Numbered from the stretch's first letter, positions 36,479 to 48,117 are shown. The stretch: DNA of 64,000 nt from Sparassis latifolia (GCA_018466975.1 CM031552.1:744001-808000); one strand, 5' to 3'. Translations and numbers: made by a program. The notes: a model not told the origin generated them from the sequence alone.

Positions 36479-38026
36479 TCATAGCTGTGTGGTCCCACCC
36501 TGCCGTGAGTGTCGCCCGTCGAACAGCCGCACGTCAGGCTCGTCGCTACTCCGGTCCTCATCGTCCGTGAATATGGAGTCAGTATCGCCGCTCGTCGAGC
36601 TGTGCAGGCTCGTTGTTTCCGATGACGACTCGGACGACGAGTGCGGCGCACGGATGGTCGGCTCGTCGTCTGTGTAGCATTCAACGTCCGTCTCAACCTC
36701 GGGCTCTGTCTCGCTCGTTGTGTCCAAACTCGCCATAGACTGCCTCTTTGATAGGTGGTAGTCCATCGCTGGACAGAATAAAGGCAATTCGCTCTGACCG
36801 TTCAGGCGGTGGAATGCGCGTTGGGGATGTGCAAGAGCCTGCTGGTGGGCAAAATACGCGCTCACCGCCGCAAAATACTCCGTCGGCCCAACGGGTATAT
36901 ACGTGTCTGGAGTCATGGGAGACAACGTCGAAGGGAGAAATGGGGTGAGGGAAATGTCATCGCCGATCTTGGATTGCAGATCTACCATCTTGGTATAATA
37001 TTGCATTTCCTCGGGTGAGATCGTGAGATGGAAATCATTCAATAGGAGGAATTGCAGCTCGAGAACGTTGAGCTCAGCAAGGGGCAGTCCGCCGACCTAC
37101 ACCGCAATGCACCAGTCAGCAACTCGCGGACGAAGGAAATGGGTGTATAGGAATCAACTCACCTTGGCATACCGCGAGTTTGTGTAGAATACGTCACTGA
37201 AAAACTTGCTGGCAACAGTGATACCAGCAATAATCAGGCGGTGAATGTTGTAGAAGTCAATAGGAATGATTTTCCCGCACGCGTCCCTCGCCAGCCTCGT
37301 CATGCGGTCGAGGTACACGAGCAACGAGATGAAAACTTCGTTGCTCGCTGGGCAGTATTTCTGTATCCGCTGGAGATAGCTGTCAAGTGCAATGGTGGGT
37401 ATTTGACGTGCGTGGAAAGTGAGCGAAGGTGAGCGCGCCAGAGATTCACGCGATGCGGTAGTAAGCGTCCGCCATATAGGGCCGTGATGCTCGCTGTCAG
37501 ATGAATGTGGTGGTCGAAGAGGCGTCGACATGTATGTATTCGCCGGAGGAACGCTATTCAGTTTCGCAATCCGACTAAGCGTGCTGGCGAGCATGCCCAG
37601 CAGCGTCTCGGAGTCATAGTCGTTGACGTCGATGTCAGACGACTCTGGCGGCACCACCTCGTCGTCGTTATCTTCCGAGTCGGATGCGGGCGGTGTTTGT
37701 GGGTCCTCCTCCTCGTGCTCAAGCTGCTCGCATCGGAATGAGGGTTGTCCAGGCTGTGACGGGGGTGTCGGTGGCGCCACAGGTCGACGCGCAGAGGGGC
37801 CTGGGCTATCTTGCGAAGTGGGAGTTGGTGGTACAGATGAATGTGAAGATGAAGCTGCAGCATACGTTGGAAGAGCGAAAGCAGACTGTAGTTTCCGTGG
37901 TGGTGGCCGATGGCCAGGGAGCGTGTATGTCTCTGATGTCGCCGCCGACGTATGGGGCCTAAGCGGTGTGGGGTGTACGACAGATGGCGGTTGACAAGGT
38001 AGGTGAGACGGAGCGAGTGCGAGCAT
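36479..38026 (-). CDS. PHO80/Pcl-type cyclin
   Basis: Two exons (38026-37163 and 37096-36479; 66-bp intron) give 493 residues. Residues 1-170 or so are Pro/Ser-rich with an acidic patch. The cyclin box starts about residue 215 (ALDSYLQRIQKYCPASNEVF, then SLLVYLDRMTRLARDACGK) and runs across the splice through HRLIIAGITVASKFFSDVFY, NSRYAKVGGLPLAELNVLEL and QFLLLNDFHLTISPEEMQYY. These are the conserved helices of the PHO80 family, which activate a Pho85-type kinase in phosphate, polarity or cell-cycle control. The last 130 residues are Ser/Asp/Glu-rich with many possible phosphorylation sites. Which Pcl subclass it belongs to cannot be resolved. Confidence 0.9.
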
Positions 38027-38535
38027 TATTGTGGTACAAATCGGATGGAGGACGTGTGGAAGACGGAGAACGGCGAAGGAGGGTCACTTGATATCGGCGC
38101 AGAGATGTTTCAAGCGGTCGGAAAAAAACAAGCCACCGTGACAGTCGCTGCTTGCTTCGTCACACCTGCAGTCACACCGCTGTCACCCCAGGTGCACCCC
38201 GCACTGCTCTGCGCTCTCCTCGCCTGTTGGGCGGATTTCACTTGCTTCATTATTCTGCTCGATCATCGATCCTGGGAACAGCTCCTGCAGTCGTGCTGCG
38301 TGGTGGAGAACTTTTCTATTGCGGTCTATGAACATGCATCGAGTCATGACCACTCCGCACAGCGTCAAAGGTAGGCTTCTCTTCCAAGAATCTCAGTGCA
38401 ACGCGTGGTGGACCTGGTCGGTGGTTTGATGCGTCGGTATCTTGATATTCAATGCCATTGGTCAGTTCCAACTAGTGGTTATGTCTACTGTGATAGTGGA
38501 CTCACCCGCTGATCCGTCGCACTTTCTTCGTTTCC
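38027..38535. other. Intergenic region, no gene seen
   Basis: 509 bp between the cyclin start codon and the stop of the next minus-strand gene. It should contain the cyclin promoter and the upstream gene's 3' UTR. No named element could be placed. Confidence 0.45.
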
Positions 38536-40138
38536 CTATAGCTCGTCTGCCCATCTAAATGCACGCTGTACCTGCTTCACAGATCCTCCCTGTGCATTCA
38601 TCTTCATCGTTTTTGGAGTGTCCTCCACCATATCTATCTCCGAGCTTCCCTCCACGACTGCCTCATCCTCTACACTCCTTTTCCATGAAGCGCTTTCGCT
38701 GCCATTAGAATCCGACATGTTGCTTTCATCTTCTGCATCGCGTCGTGCCTACATACATCAAATGAAATCAGTATGCTTTGTCCTCATGCAACTGTACTGC
38801 GAACATCGCTTTGTCTATGCATCAAGCTAAAGCGCAAGAACTCACCGGCCTCGGCTGCTTTCCTACAGCTCGTGTAATATCTCCTGGCCCGAACAACGAA
38901 TCCAATTTCTCCTTGAAGTTCGCCATCCGCGACCAACGTGGGTAGGTGTATGCGCTCCATTCCCTTGCCTTCCCCTTGTTCACCCCAGGCTCGTCCAGGG
39001 TGTGCCGCAGCTGAGTCTCCCTCTCTGGTCCCGGATGCTGTGCGTACCTTTGCAACACGACGCCTGGGGCGACGGTTGACTCCAGCCCCTCATCCACGAT
39101 ATGCCAGTACACTGCACTAGCTTTCCCGTGCACGCTCTTCGAAGGGGGCTGGCGCAACTCACGAGGGGCGACACCCGCGCCTGCATTGGCTTTCGCAGCT
39201 TTGTGAGCGCCCCGCGAGCTGTCGTGGGTTGGAAAAGCCGGCGGTGATGAGGCGGGGAAGGCAGCGACCGGCTGGCTATTATTGGCGAAGGCAGCAGCGA
39301 GTGCAGACGCAAGATCGCCGGCCGCATTGTCCCTCTGGGTGCGAGGTGTATGCGAGTGGTCGAGCGTCGCCCGCGTGGGCGGGGCGGTGGTAACGCGTGA
39401 ACGTGACGAATTTACCTTCTCGTATTCATTGTCCGCTGGGCGTTTGGTCGTCTTCTTGAGGAACTTCGGAGAAGTGGTGATCACTACCCCGTCGAAGATC
39501 GTTCTCCGCTTGGGAGTAACTTGCGTCGGTGGCGGAGCCGGCGCATGGGCGGTGCCCTGTGCTGGGACTTTAGGTAGGTGTACTGGCACCTGTTGGCTGG
39601 GCCCAGCTTCAACACCAGCTGTAGGACCTTTTGATTCTGCTCCCAAGGGTAGAATGGCACACTCTGAAGCCGTCGGGCCAAATCGAAGCAGACTCGTAAG
39701 TCCCGCGGGAACGCGCGTGTCCTGCTTGCCCCTCCGTTGCCTTATCTTCGGTAATTTGGCCTCTGTTCGACCCTGCAATTGGTCGTCCTCTTTCTCTGAT
39801 TCCTCGTTCTCCAGCACCGTCCATGATGGGCTGTCATAGTCTTCCACTGTCCTTGCTCGCAGTGGTGTTTCTGTGGCAATGACGCGGCCTGTGGTGTGGA
39901 TAGGGTTAGGGCTTGTTGCTATAATGCTGTCACCTCCGGCAATGCTGAGATCCAAGTATCCTGTAGTGTATGAGGGCTGAAAATCTGGTTTTATGTTGTC
40001 AGTTCTGGTCCGTGAGATGTGGAAAATCAACAAACCTTGATGGAATGGATTAAGATGATGACTTGTAGCATTCTGAGTGTGGGATGAGTGAGGTGATATC
40101 AACTGGCTGAGATCAACCTCCACTGGTCCTCCTGACAT
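38536..40138 (-). CDS. Low-complexity protein of unknown function at the edge of the transposon region
   Basis: I do not recognise it. A long frame from 40138 ends its first part at KQPRP (donor GTGAGT at about 38849) and joins, in phase, to a segment beginning ARRDAEDESNMSDSNGS that ends at a stop at 38536. Another likely intron near 40035-39985 (GTTTGT to ACCAG) would join FHQ to DFQPSYTTGYLDL. The protein is Pro/Ser/Thr/Ala-rich with basic patches (PKIRQRRGK, SPKFLKKTTKRPA) and an acidic C-terminus, so nuclear and disordered is a fair guess. It sits where the sequence turns AT-rich and could be host or transposon-borne. Confidence 0.5.
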
Positions 40139-40750
40139 CTGTGGATAATTGTCAGCCAGTTAAGACATCAGAAGGTGCATAAAAGAAAGAATATAACCAA
40201 TGTCATACATGTAATGTATGATGAGAAGATTCATAACACAGAGTAGGCTGATTAAGGTTGAGGATTCAAAACCAGAAGCAATCAATATAGTTACAATGCA
40301 GGAATATGAATGTTGGTGAGCAAGAAAAGAGAAAACAGGACGTCTAAAACAAACAAGATCTCTTGTCTTTCTGATCCAATAAGATGAATGTATAAAGGTA
40401 AGTTATAGAAGGTCAGTTAACTCAATTAAAGATTATACAGAATGCTCACACTAATTGCTATAGTCAAGTGTCTTAAAGCAAGATAATCTGGAAGGTAAAA
40501 AAATTTAATCAAGTACTACTCACCAGATGAAAAATGTGTAAAGGTTAAAAAAAGCGGAGAGATGATAATTGCAATGTTCAAGCGATAACAGCACAAATAG
40601 TAAGCAAGGTGCCCATTCTTATAGGGACTTTATTTATATTTGATTGAGAATATTGACATTTATTTGTCCTTATCAAGCTTAGTAAGCCACCTCTTCTTGC
40701 AAGAACAAAACAACCTTTAGATTAATCTAGTATACTATCTGAAACTTATT

Positions 40751-40804
40751 AACTGTTATGATGGTGTCTACTAAGACACACTCTTTTCTTTTGTCATAAC
40801 AGTT
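40751..40804. repeat. Perfect 11-bp hairpin
   Basis: AACTGTTATGA at 40751-40761 is the exact reverse complement of TCATAACAGTT at 40794-40804, with a 32-bp loop that itself contains GTGTCT..AGACAC. It could be a transposon terminus or cruciform; function unknown. Confidence 0.6.
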
Positions 40805-41819
40805 ATGTCACTCGAGCCCAATCTATATCTCTTGGCAACTATCAGAGATAACTGAGCATATTACAATTTCTGAGGTACGAAGGAATCGTTCTTTATGGGA
40901 TAGGGCTTCCGCCAAATTCTAAGGGACATGTCAAACTGCCCCTATGCGTGAGAACCACTTTTCAATACAAATTTGTATGCATGGGCTACACCCAGTCCTG
41001 GGTTAGGTCTAGGGTGTAACTACAAACTTTGTAGTGCCTGTTGTTACTATACTACAGCTTGCATACAGTCGGTCTTTCAAAGTGATTGTAGTAGAAACTA
41101 ACGCGACTTGCACAAATAGTGATCAACAGAAGTGTCACAGCAGCCACAGAGAACCAATGCATCATACTCAGTGAAATTATAGAACCACATACTAATTCCA
41201 ACACATAAAAAGCAGTACCATTGAAATCTGTGAAGGAAATGGAGCATAATGCTCTCTTAAACCAAGTAAATCTAAGTAAATCTGGCTGAAATATCTCAGT
41301 TTTAGATTAGAATGCTCAGTCTGAAGTGCAGAAAAATTGTGTAAATGACAGGAAAATTTGAGAATGACTCTAAAATGCACATAAACATGCTAGATAGGGA
41401 GCTTATTTCTTACAAGCAGTGCACATTGAAGAAACAAGCAGAAGTGAGAGAAAACTGAGAAAATAGATTGTGGCACTCCAGCAAGTGATCCTGATGTTCT
41501 GAGAGTAACACCGTCAGATTTAGCTTGAAAATATGGTTAGAATGGCCACTTGGTTCATCCAAATCTGAGCAGAATTGAGTGAACTACAAGCCTGGCAAGT
41601 TTAGCTACAAGTGTGGTAACAAGTGCTTGAAGCCAATAGTGTCATGTGCCACCCTAGTCACGTTTTGCGCCATATGAAACGTGATCTGCAGGGCATGTGA
41701 TGTGCACATGCTTGTGGCTGAAGACAAACATGCAGAATAAAATGCAAGAAAAGCGCAGAAATACCAGAAAAATTATGGTATGGCCCTTTAATGATATTAG
41801 ACTTGTAGAACCAACTAAA

Positions 41820-42128
41820 CAATGTTGTAAGTCATTGTAAAGTTCTTACAAATATATGCTAGATGGCATATTAGAATATTGTAAGGCCTTACAAACTAAT
41901 ACTAGAGGGTGTAATAGAATTCAAAAAATGGTATAATAAGGTATTGAAGCAGGCTTACTAAACACTACTAGACATACTAGGAGTTAATATAACACTTTAT
42001 AGGCTATTGTAAGGCCTTTATCAACCAGTGGTTAGTGGTCTACTAGACTATTGTAAGCATCTTACAAAGTGACACTAGATGACATATCTAACTATTGTAG
42101 GGTCATTGTCAACATGTTCACTAGGACA
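41820..42128. repeat. Degenerate GTAAGG/CCTTAC repeat field, left part
   Basis: Short motifs recur at irregular spacing of a few tens of bases: CTATTGTAAG, GGCCTTACAAA, CATACTAG, GGCATACT-like runs. Many are palindromic (GTAAGGCCTTAC). The same vocabulary reappears at 43391-44350 and 45020-45480, on the other side of the left inverted-repeat arm. Confidence 0.5.
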
Positions 42129-43390
42129 CTTGACGTATGATTTAGATGATTTAATAAAAATGTCTGGCATCAAGCGAGACTTCAAATCTCATCAAATTCT
42201 GAGATAATCAGACTGGTCTTAAGTCAGATTATATCCCAGTTGTTACTGAAGTAAATTAGGTGTTAGGAATAAGAAAGTAAAATACCCTTCTTGGATAAAA
42301 TACTGACTTCAGTAGAGTTGACTGATATGAGTACACGGACTCCGATATCAGACCTTAAGACTTATAGACTCAGTGACTTGGGCGATAGACTTTGTAATCT
42401 AATAAGTACAATGCTATGTACTTATAAACTACTAGTGACTTAGACAGAGACTTTACTACTTGGCTTAGTAGTACTTGATTTGCTTGGTACATGATTGTAT
42501 ACGAATATCAGTGTGAATATATGTGTTATTTTTCCTGTCTCAGGCAAGGGCCTTTATATACTAAAACTTGGGATAATAAGGTCCTAAGCATAATAGACAA
42601 GAACAATGGAAAAAATAATAGAAGGATGAAAAATTGCCGATATATAATAATAGGTTGTTCATAAAATGTACTAAAAAGGGTGTTCAATAGCCAGAAGGTT
42701 CAATAGAAACAATAGCAAAGATAAACAATAGCTAAGTAAATCAGTAAGAATAATAGCCACTTGAATCAATAGGAACAATAGTTCTTAGTGTTATGAATAG
42801 TAGGCTATTGTCTTGAGATAATAAATAAATGGAAACAATAGCTAGGCTATTGTTCTACTTATTTATACGGCAAATGACAAATAGAGTCAATGGAACCTTT
42901 CAACAAGTTACAAAATATAACAAACAGTGTACTAAGCACTGTAACTAAAAGTATGGCCAGCAATAATAGTAAAAGAATACAAACATAATTCCCTATGCTT
43001 TGATCAAACCTAACATGTTCATCTCATATTCCTCTCCTTCATGATCTAACCCTCGACAAGTAAAGTTCATTGAATGTTTGCTCAGCGGATAAATGTCGAT
43101 TCTGAGAATAGGGGGAAGGAGACTGAGCAGGATCTTGTGCTGATGTGAATGAGGGGATTGCCTATATCAAGCAAGCATAAAGAGAGGCGAAGGCGATGTA
43201 TGTGCCGATGGATGAGATCACAGTGTCTCATGTGATGTACTCGTCCTCGAGGGTGGTTGGCATGTAGGTGCGATATATCTTAAGGAAAGGTTGGCATTGT
43301 CCTTTTCCATTCGCTGCTCTTGCAAGTCGAGCATGGAGATCTTCCTGCGTAGGATAGAATCTTTACATGAGACACAAATCATGTGTGTCA
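42129..43390 (-). repeat. Left arm of a 1,262-bp inverted duplication
   Basis: Reverse complement of 46856-48117 with very few differences. The arm contains a whole LTR (42261-43015) and, on either side, the same short pieces of retroelement interior as the right arm. The match stops abruptly at both ends: GTGTGTCA at 43390 and TTGACGTAT at 42129. Confidence 0.9.
42261..43015 (-). mobile_element. Gypsy LTR, inverted copy (755 bp)
   Basis: Begins TGTTAGGAATAAG and ends GATCAAACCTAACA, i.e. the reverse complement of the LTR at 47231-47985, with identical length and TGTTAG..CTAACA ends. Because the match continues past both ends, this is part of a duplicated inverted segment and not a clean solo LTR. 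Confidence 0.85.
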
Positions 43391-43653
43391 CACTTACGAG
43401 AGATTACTAGAGACTATTGAAGGTTACTGAAGATTCTTACAAAGTGATTGACTTCCTGAACATTACTAGACAATATACTAAGAGTCAGTAAGCAACTTTG
43501 TAGACTATTTAATAGTACGGCCCTTATCAACCCATGCAACTTATTAATATATAGTGGGACATTGTAGGACACTTACTACAGATTATCAAATGGCACACTA
43601 GGAGTTAGTAGAGAATACAATAACAATTTCTTGTATACATTTTAATATATTAT

Positions 43654-43838
43654 TATAGGCACATTTGTAACAGTTTCTAGTGTTATTTTTTGTAGTGGTT
43701 TCTATAGACACATTTGTAACAGTTTCTAGTGGCAAATTTTGTAGTGATTCTTATAGGCACATTGGTAACATTTTTTGTAGTGATTCTTGTAGGTACATTT
43801 GTAATAGTTTCTAGGGTTATTTTTTGTAGTGATTCTTA
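43654..43838. repeat. 49-bp tandem repeat, four copies
   Basis: Units start at about 43654, 43703, 43752 and 43788. The consensus runs TATAGGCACATTTGTAACAG, then TTTCTAGTG, then TTTTTTGTAGTGATTC. The third unit has lost about 13 bp. Confidence 0.85.
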
Positions 43839-44559
43839 TGTATTAAGAGTCAGTAGATGAATTTGTAAACCACTGTAAGGCTCTTATAAACTCATGCTAC
43901 TCAGTGTAGTCGAATTAGAATGCTTACGAGACATTATTATATAACATACTAGGAGTCAGTAGTGAATATAATAGACTATTCATAGTTTCTAGGTGATATA
44001 TTAGGATTTAGTAAATGACATTGTAGATTGTTATAAGATTCCTACAAACTGATAAGGGGCCTTTCAGACTATTATAAGGCCTAACAAATAAAGGCTAGGT
44101 GGCATACCAGGCTATTATAAAGTCATTACAATACTGAGCAACTTGCTAAAAGTTGGTAAACTATATAGTAAGATATTGTAGGAGGCTTACTAGACATTAC
44201 TAGATCACATTATAGGGCATTGTAAGACTTCTATTAAAAATAATAGGTAGTATGTCAGACTACTGTAAGGTGCTTACCAACTGGTATTAGGTGTCATACT
44301 AGAAATCTGATAACATAGTAGACTATTATATGGGTAACACTTTCAGACATTTTTTGGTACAATGAAAAGGATTTGAGTCATATGAGACTCAACTCATTTT
44401 TGCTATTAAATAGGTGCCTATTAGGGCAAACACTTAGAAAAAAATCCGGAACAATTATAAAAATATTAGAAAAATTGTAGCATGACTATAGAATCTAAGA
44501 TTCTAAGAAACTTTTATCAGATAGTTACCTTGGAGTAAGTACATGACATAATAGGCTAT

Positions 44560-44950
44560 TAAGGTGATCCTTGTAGAATGAACATTAATGACTTTTTAGT
44601 CATATTTTTATAAAATGACATAGTAGCATCATTTTGAAGCCTTTTTTCAGCTGAGTCTTTTAGAATGCATACTAGTCACTTTTTAGTAATGTTTTAACAC
44701 ACTTTTTTCAAAACAACATAGTAGTGTCATTTTAAAGCCATTTTTCAGCTGAGTCTTTTAGAATGCATACTAATTACTTTTTGGTAATGTTTTTGTACAC
44801 ATTTTGCAAAACAACATAGTAGTATGATTTTAAAGCCATTTTTCAGCTAAGTCTTTTAAAATGCATACTAGTCACTTTTTAGTAATGTTTTTGTATACTT
44901 TTTGCAGAACAACATAGTATTATCATTTTAAAGCAATTTTGAAGGTGATT
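44560..44950. repeat. 98-bp tandem repeat, three full units plus partial ends
   Basis: Units begin at 44621, 44719, 44817 and 44915, exactly 98 bp apart, each starting TAGTA and containing TTTTAAAGCCATTTTTCAGC, CTTTTAGAATGCATACTA and TTTTTAGTAATGTTTT. A partial unit precedes the array and the last unit breaks off at about 44950. Confidence 0.9.
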
Positions 44951-45620
44951 TTCAGCAGATACAGTTTTGATGAAAGGACAGAGTAGTATTATTTTAAAGC
45001 CATGTTTTAGATAATTCTACTCTGATATGCTTAGCAATATATTAGACTATTATCAGGTAGCTACAAATAAATTATTTTCTACATTATATCACATGGTCAA
45101 TGGATATTAAATGGTATGCAAAAGGTTGGTAGGTGATATAGCAGATGTATAAGACTCATGTGATAACATAACATATTATTGTTATAAGGTGTGTCACATA
45201 CTCTTATATACTGTTATAAGATTTTTATAAACTACGATCAGATGACATCTTATAAGTAAGTCAAGAGTATAATAATATTAGAAGCTTAGTATATATTACT
45301 AAGCAATATACCAGTTATTAAATAACATTATAGACTATTATAATGCTTTCGTATAAAAGCACTAGCATTTTCTTGTAACTTTTTTGTATAAACATATAGA
45401 TGGCATGCTGGACTATTGAAGTACTATTACCAAATATTTGTAAATAAAATATTAGATGAATAGCATACTAAAATAATGATACTTAAGAACACAGGACCTC
45501 AGGAATCGTTTCTGCCATGCAAAGTGGTGGCCTACTCCCCACAAGTTTAAAGTTCTGCATGCCTTTTTTGCAGATAAAGTTACTACTCGATGATCAACTA
45601 GCTTTAGTCCCTACTTCCTA

Positions 45621-46097
45621 TTGTACAGAGTAGACACCATGCTACCATTTGATTTGACTGAAGCCACATTTATGATTAGTGGATTCAAGAAGGGTTTATT
45701 CTCTGCCAAACTCCTAGTGCTAAGAATTTTCCAGTTGGAAAAGTGTCCAGAGGACATACAAAAAGCATTAGTAGCCATTAAGAAGACTCGATTACGATCA
45801 AAGGCCCAATTCGAGCAACGATTCTCACATCGGCTTCGTACATGAAAGCTACAACCAGGAAATTTAGTATTAGTACAAAATTCACGGCAAGACATGGAAC
45901 TCACTGATAAATACTGTCCTCGATATCTTGGCCCCTATGAATATGTACGACGCAAGCAAAGTGGTGCTTACATTGTAAGAGAACTCAATGGTACACCTAT
46001 TTGGAGAGCATATGCTGCATTCAGAATTTTGCCATACAATCCATGTGCTGCAATTAATCTAGATCAAATTGAGATTGACAATTCTGAATCTGATTAA
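45621..46097 (+). pseudogene. 3' end of a Ty3/gypsy integrase, 5'-truncated
   Basis: Reads YRVDTMLPFDLTEATFMISG, QFEQRFSHRLRT, a TGA, then KLQPGNLVLVQNSRQ, CPRYLGPYEYVRRKQSGAYI and AAFRILPYNP in one frame. This is the C-terminal region after the integrase core of gypsy elements. The TGA at about 45843 replaces an expected Arg (CGA). Upstream pol domains are missing. It lies in the orientation that makes the LTR at 47231 its 3' LTR. Confidence 0.8.
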
Positions 46098-46855
46098 GAT
46101 TCAAATGTGACATCAGAATCTTTTTTTGATGATTGGCTGTCTGATTAGACAATCTCACATGTTCTGCTCCTTCTCTATTAGAAAACTCCATGCAACTCCA
46201 GCGCTTTTGCAAGCGATCAATTTTCAGCCCACTCATGCCCACTACTTACTCATTTCCTTGCACTACACTAAGTTGCTCTCTTTTCTATTCAATGTTCCTC
46301 CTCATTATGATGACCAATTTTGACTTCAAGCATACTATACTTGGTATCATGATCCTTTCAGCCCCGTTGTGCAGGTTCACTACCACTGCAGTTCACCAAT
46401 TCCCATTTGATTGATGCCCACTGGATCATCAACTTCTTTTCTCGTATCTTAATCCACTGCATGTCATCTACGACTTTGGCGCTGAAGCACAAGGCTTTCA
46501 TCTCTACCCTTGTCCTACTCCACCATCGGCAGTTCAGTATCCACTCAGCACAATGTGCGCAGATGCTGTTACATCATGTGTGATGTTTTTCACCAATATT
46601 CTGCGAGCAACTCACGACAATCGTCTTCTTGTCTCTGGATGGATTACAGAGAACTCGCCTGCTAAGAATGGTGGATTGCACACCAAACTTTCACTGCTTA
46701 TCGTCTTCATGGCACTGGAGTACCTCGAGCTTCCAACACTTGGTAAATGGGTTTTACGACTACCTGTTTTCCTTGCAAACCTCATTTTACCTTGGATACA
46801 AAAGTATGTGTCTTTTCTCCACAACGGAGATGTTGTATTTCAAGTGTGGGGTGGT
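46098..46855 (+). other. Retroelement 3' region between integrase and LTR
   Basis: Contains a 101-residue frame (46553-46858) with no family I recognise, and otherwise decayed sequence. By position it is the 3' non-pol part of the truncated gypsy element; its last stretch is shared with the inverted duplication. Confidence 0.45.
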
Positions 46856-48117
46856 TGACACACATGATTTGTGTCTCATGTAAAGATTCTATCCTACGCA
46901 GGAAGATCTCCATGCTCGACTTGCAAGAGCAGCGAATGGAAAAGGACAATGCCAACCTTTCCTTAAGATATATCGCACCTACATGCCAACCACCCTCGAG
47001 GACGAGTACATCACATGAGACACTGTGATCTCATCCATCGGCACATACATCGCCTTCGCCTCTCTTTATGCTTGCTTGATATAGGCAATCCCCTCATTCA
47101 CATCAGCACAAGATCCTGCTCAGTCTCCTTCCCCCTATTCTCAGAATCGACATTTATCCGCTGAGCAAACATTCAATGAACTTTACTTGTCGAGGGTTAG
47201 ATCACGAAGGAGAGGAATATGAGATGAACATGTTAGGTTTGATCAAAGCATAGGGAATTATGTTTGTATTCTTTTACTATTATTGCTGGCCATACTTTTA
47301 GTTACAGTGCTTAGTACACTGTTTGTTATATTTTGTAACTTGTTGAAAGGTTCCATTGACTCTATTTGTCATTTGCCGTATAAATAAGTAGAACAATAGC
47401 CTAGCTATTGTTTCCATTTATTTATTATCTCAAGACAATAGCCTACTATTCATAACACTAAGAACTATTGTTCCTATTGATTCAAGTGGCTATTATTCTT
47501 ACTGATTTACTTAGCTATTGTTTATCTTTGCTATTGTTTCTATTGAACCTTCTGGCTATTGAACACCCTTTTTAGTACATTTTATGAACAACCTATTATT
47601 ATATATCGGCAATTTTTCATCCTTCTATTATTTTTTCCATTGTTCTTGTCTATTATGCTTAGGACCTTATTGTCCCAAGTTTTAGTATATAAAGGCCCTT
47701 GCCTGAGACAGGAAAAATAACATATATATTCACACTGATATTCGTATACAATCATGTACCAAGCAAATCAAGTACTACTAAGCCAAGTAGTAAAGTCTCT
47801 GTCTAAGTCACTAGTAGTTTATAAGTACATAGCATTGTACTTATTAGATTACAAAGTCTATCGCCCAAGTCACTGAGTCTATAAGTCTTAAGGTCTGATA
47901 TCGGAGTCCGTGTACTCATATCAGTCAACTCTACTGAAGTCAGTATTTTATCCAAGAAGGGTATTTTACTTTCTTATTCCTAACACCTAATTTACTTCAG
48001 TAACAACTGGGATATAATCTGACTTAAGACCAGTCTGATTATCTCAGAATTTGATGAGATTTGAAGTCTCGCTTGATGCCAGACATTTTTATTAAATTAC
48101 CCAAGTTATACGTCAAA
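46856..48117 (+). repeat. Right arm of the 1,262-bp inverted duplication
   Basis: Reverse complement of 42129-43390. It spans the last 375 bp of a retroelement 3' interior, a whole LTR (47231-47985) and about 130 bp of 5' interior leading to gag. Confidence 0.9.
47231..47985 (+). mobile_element. Gypsy LTR (755 bp), serving two element bodies
   Basis: Starts TGTTAGGTTTGATCAAAG and ends CTTATTCCTAACA, with the inverted TGTTAG/CTAACA termini expected of an LTR. An integrase end lies upstream and gag downstream, so this LTR is the 3' LTR of a truncated copy and the 5' LTR of the next, as in a tandem array formed by LTR recombination. Confidence 0.85.

Larger units (their letters stand above)
40139..42128. 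other. AT-rich transposon-decay region, no gene
   Basis: Base composition falls sharply here relative to the left 40 kb and no coding frame above about 60 residues looks real. From about 41820 the sequence becomes a degenerate field of short motifs such as CTATTGTAAGG, CCTTACAAA and ACTAGA(C/T)G. Confidence 0.6.
43391..45548. repeat. AT-rich repeat-filled loop of the inverted duplication
   Basis: Continuation of the degenerate GTAAGG/CCTTAC, ACTAGA and AGACTATT motif field, with two clear tandem arrays embedded (49-bp and 98-bp units, listed separately). No coding frame was seen until the integrase remnant at 45.6 kb. Confidence 0.55.

Noticed and set aside
39282..39839. Plus-strand 185-codon frame
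   Set aside because: Antisense shadow of the longer minus-strand frame at 38822-40138.
30438..40138. A secondary-metabolite gene cluster
   Set aside because: Only two oxidative enzymes are present; no polyketide synthase, NRPS, terpene cyclase, transporter or pathway regulator lies nearby in the window.
42261..43015. Calling the inverted LTR a solo LTR
   Set aside because: Homology to the other arm continues beyond both LTR ends, and I saw no target duplication at its borders.
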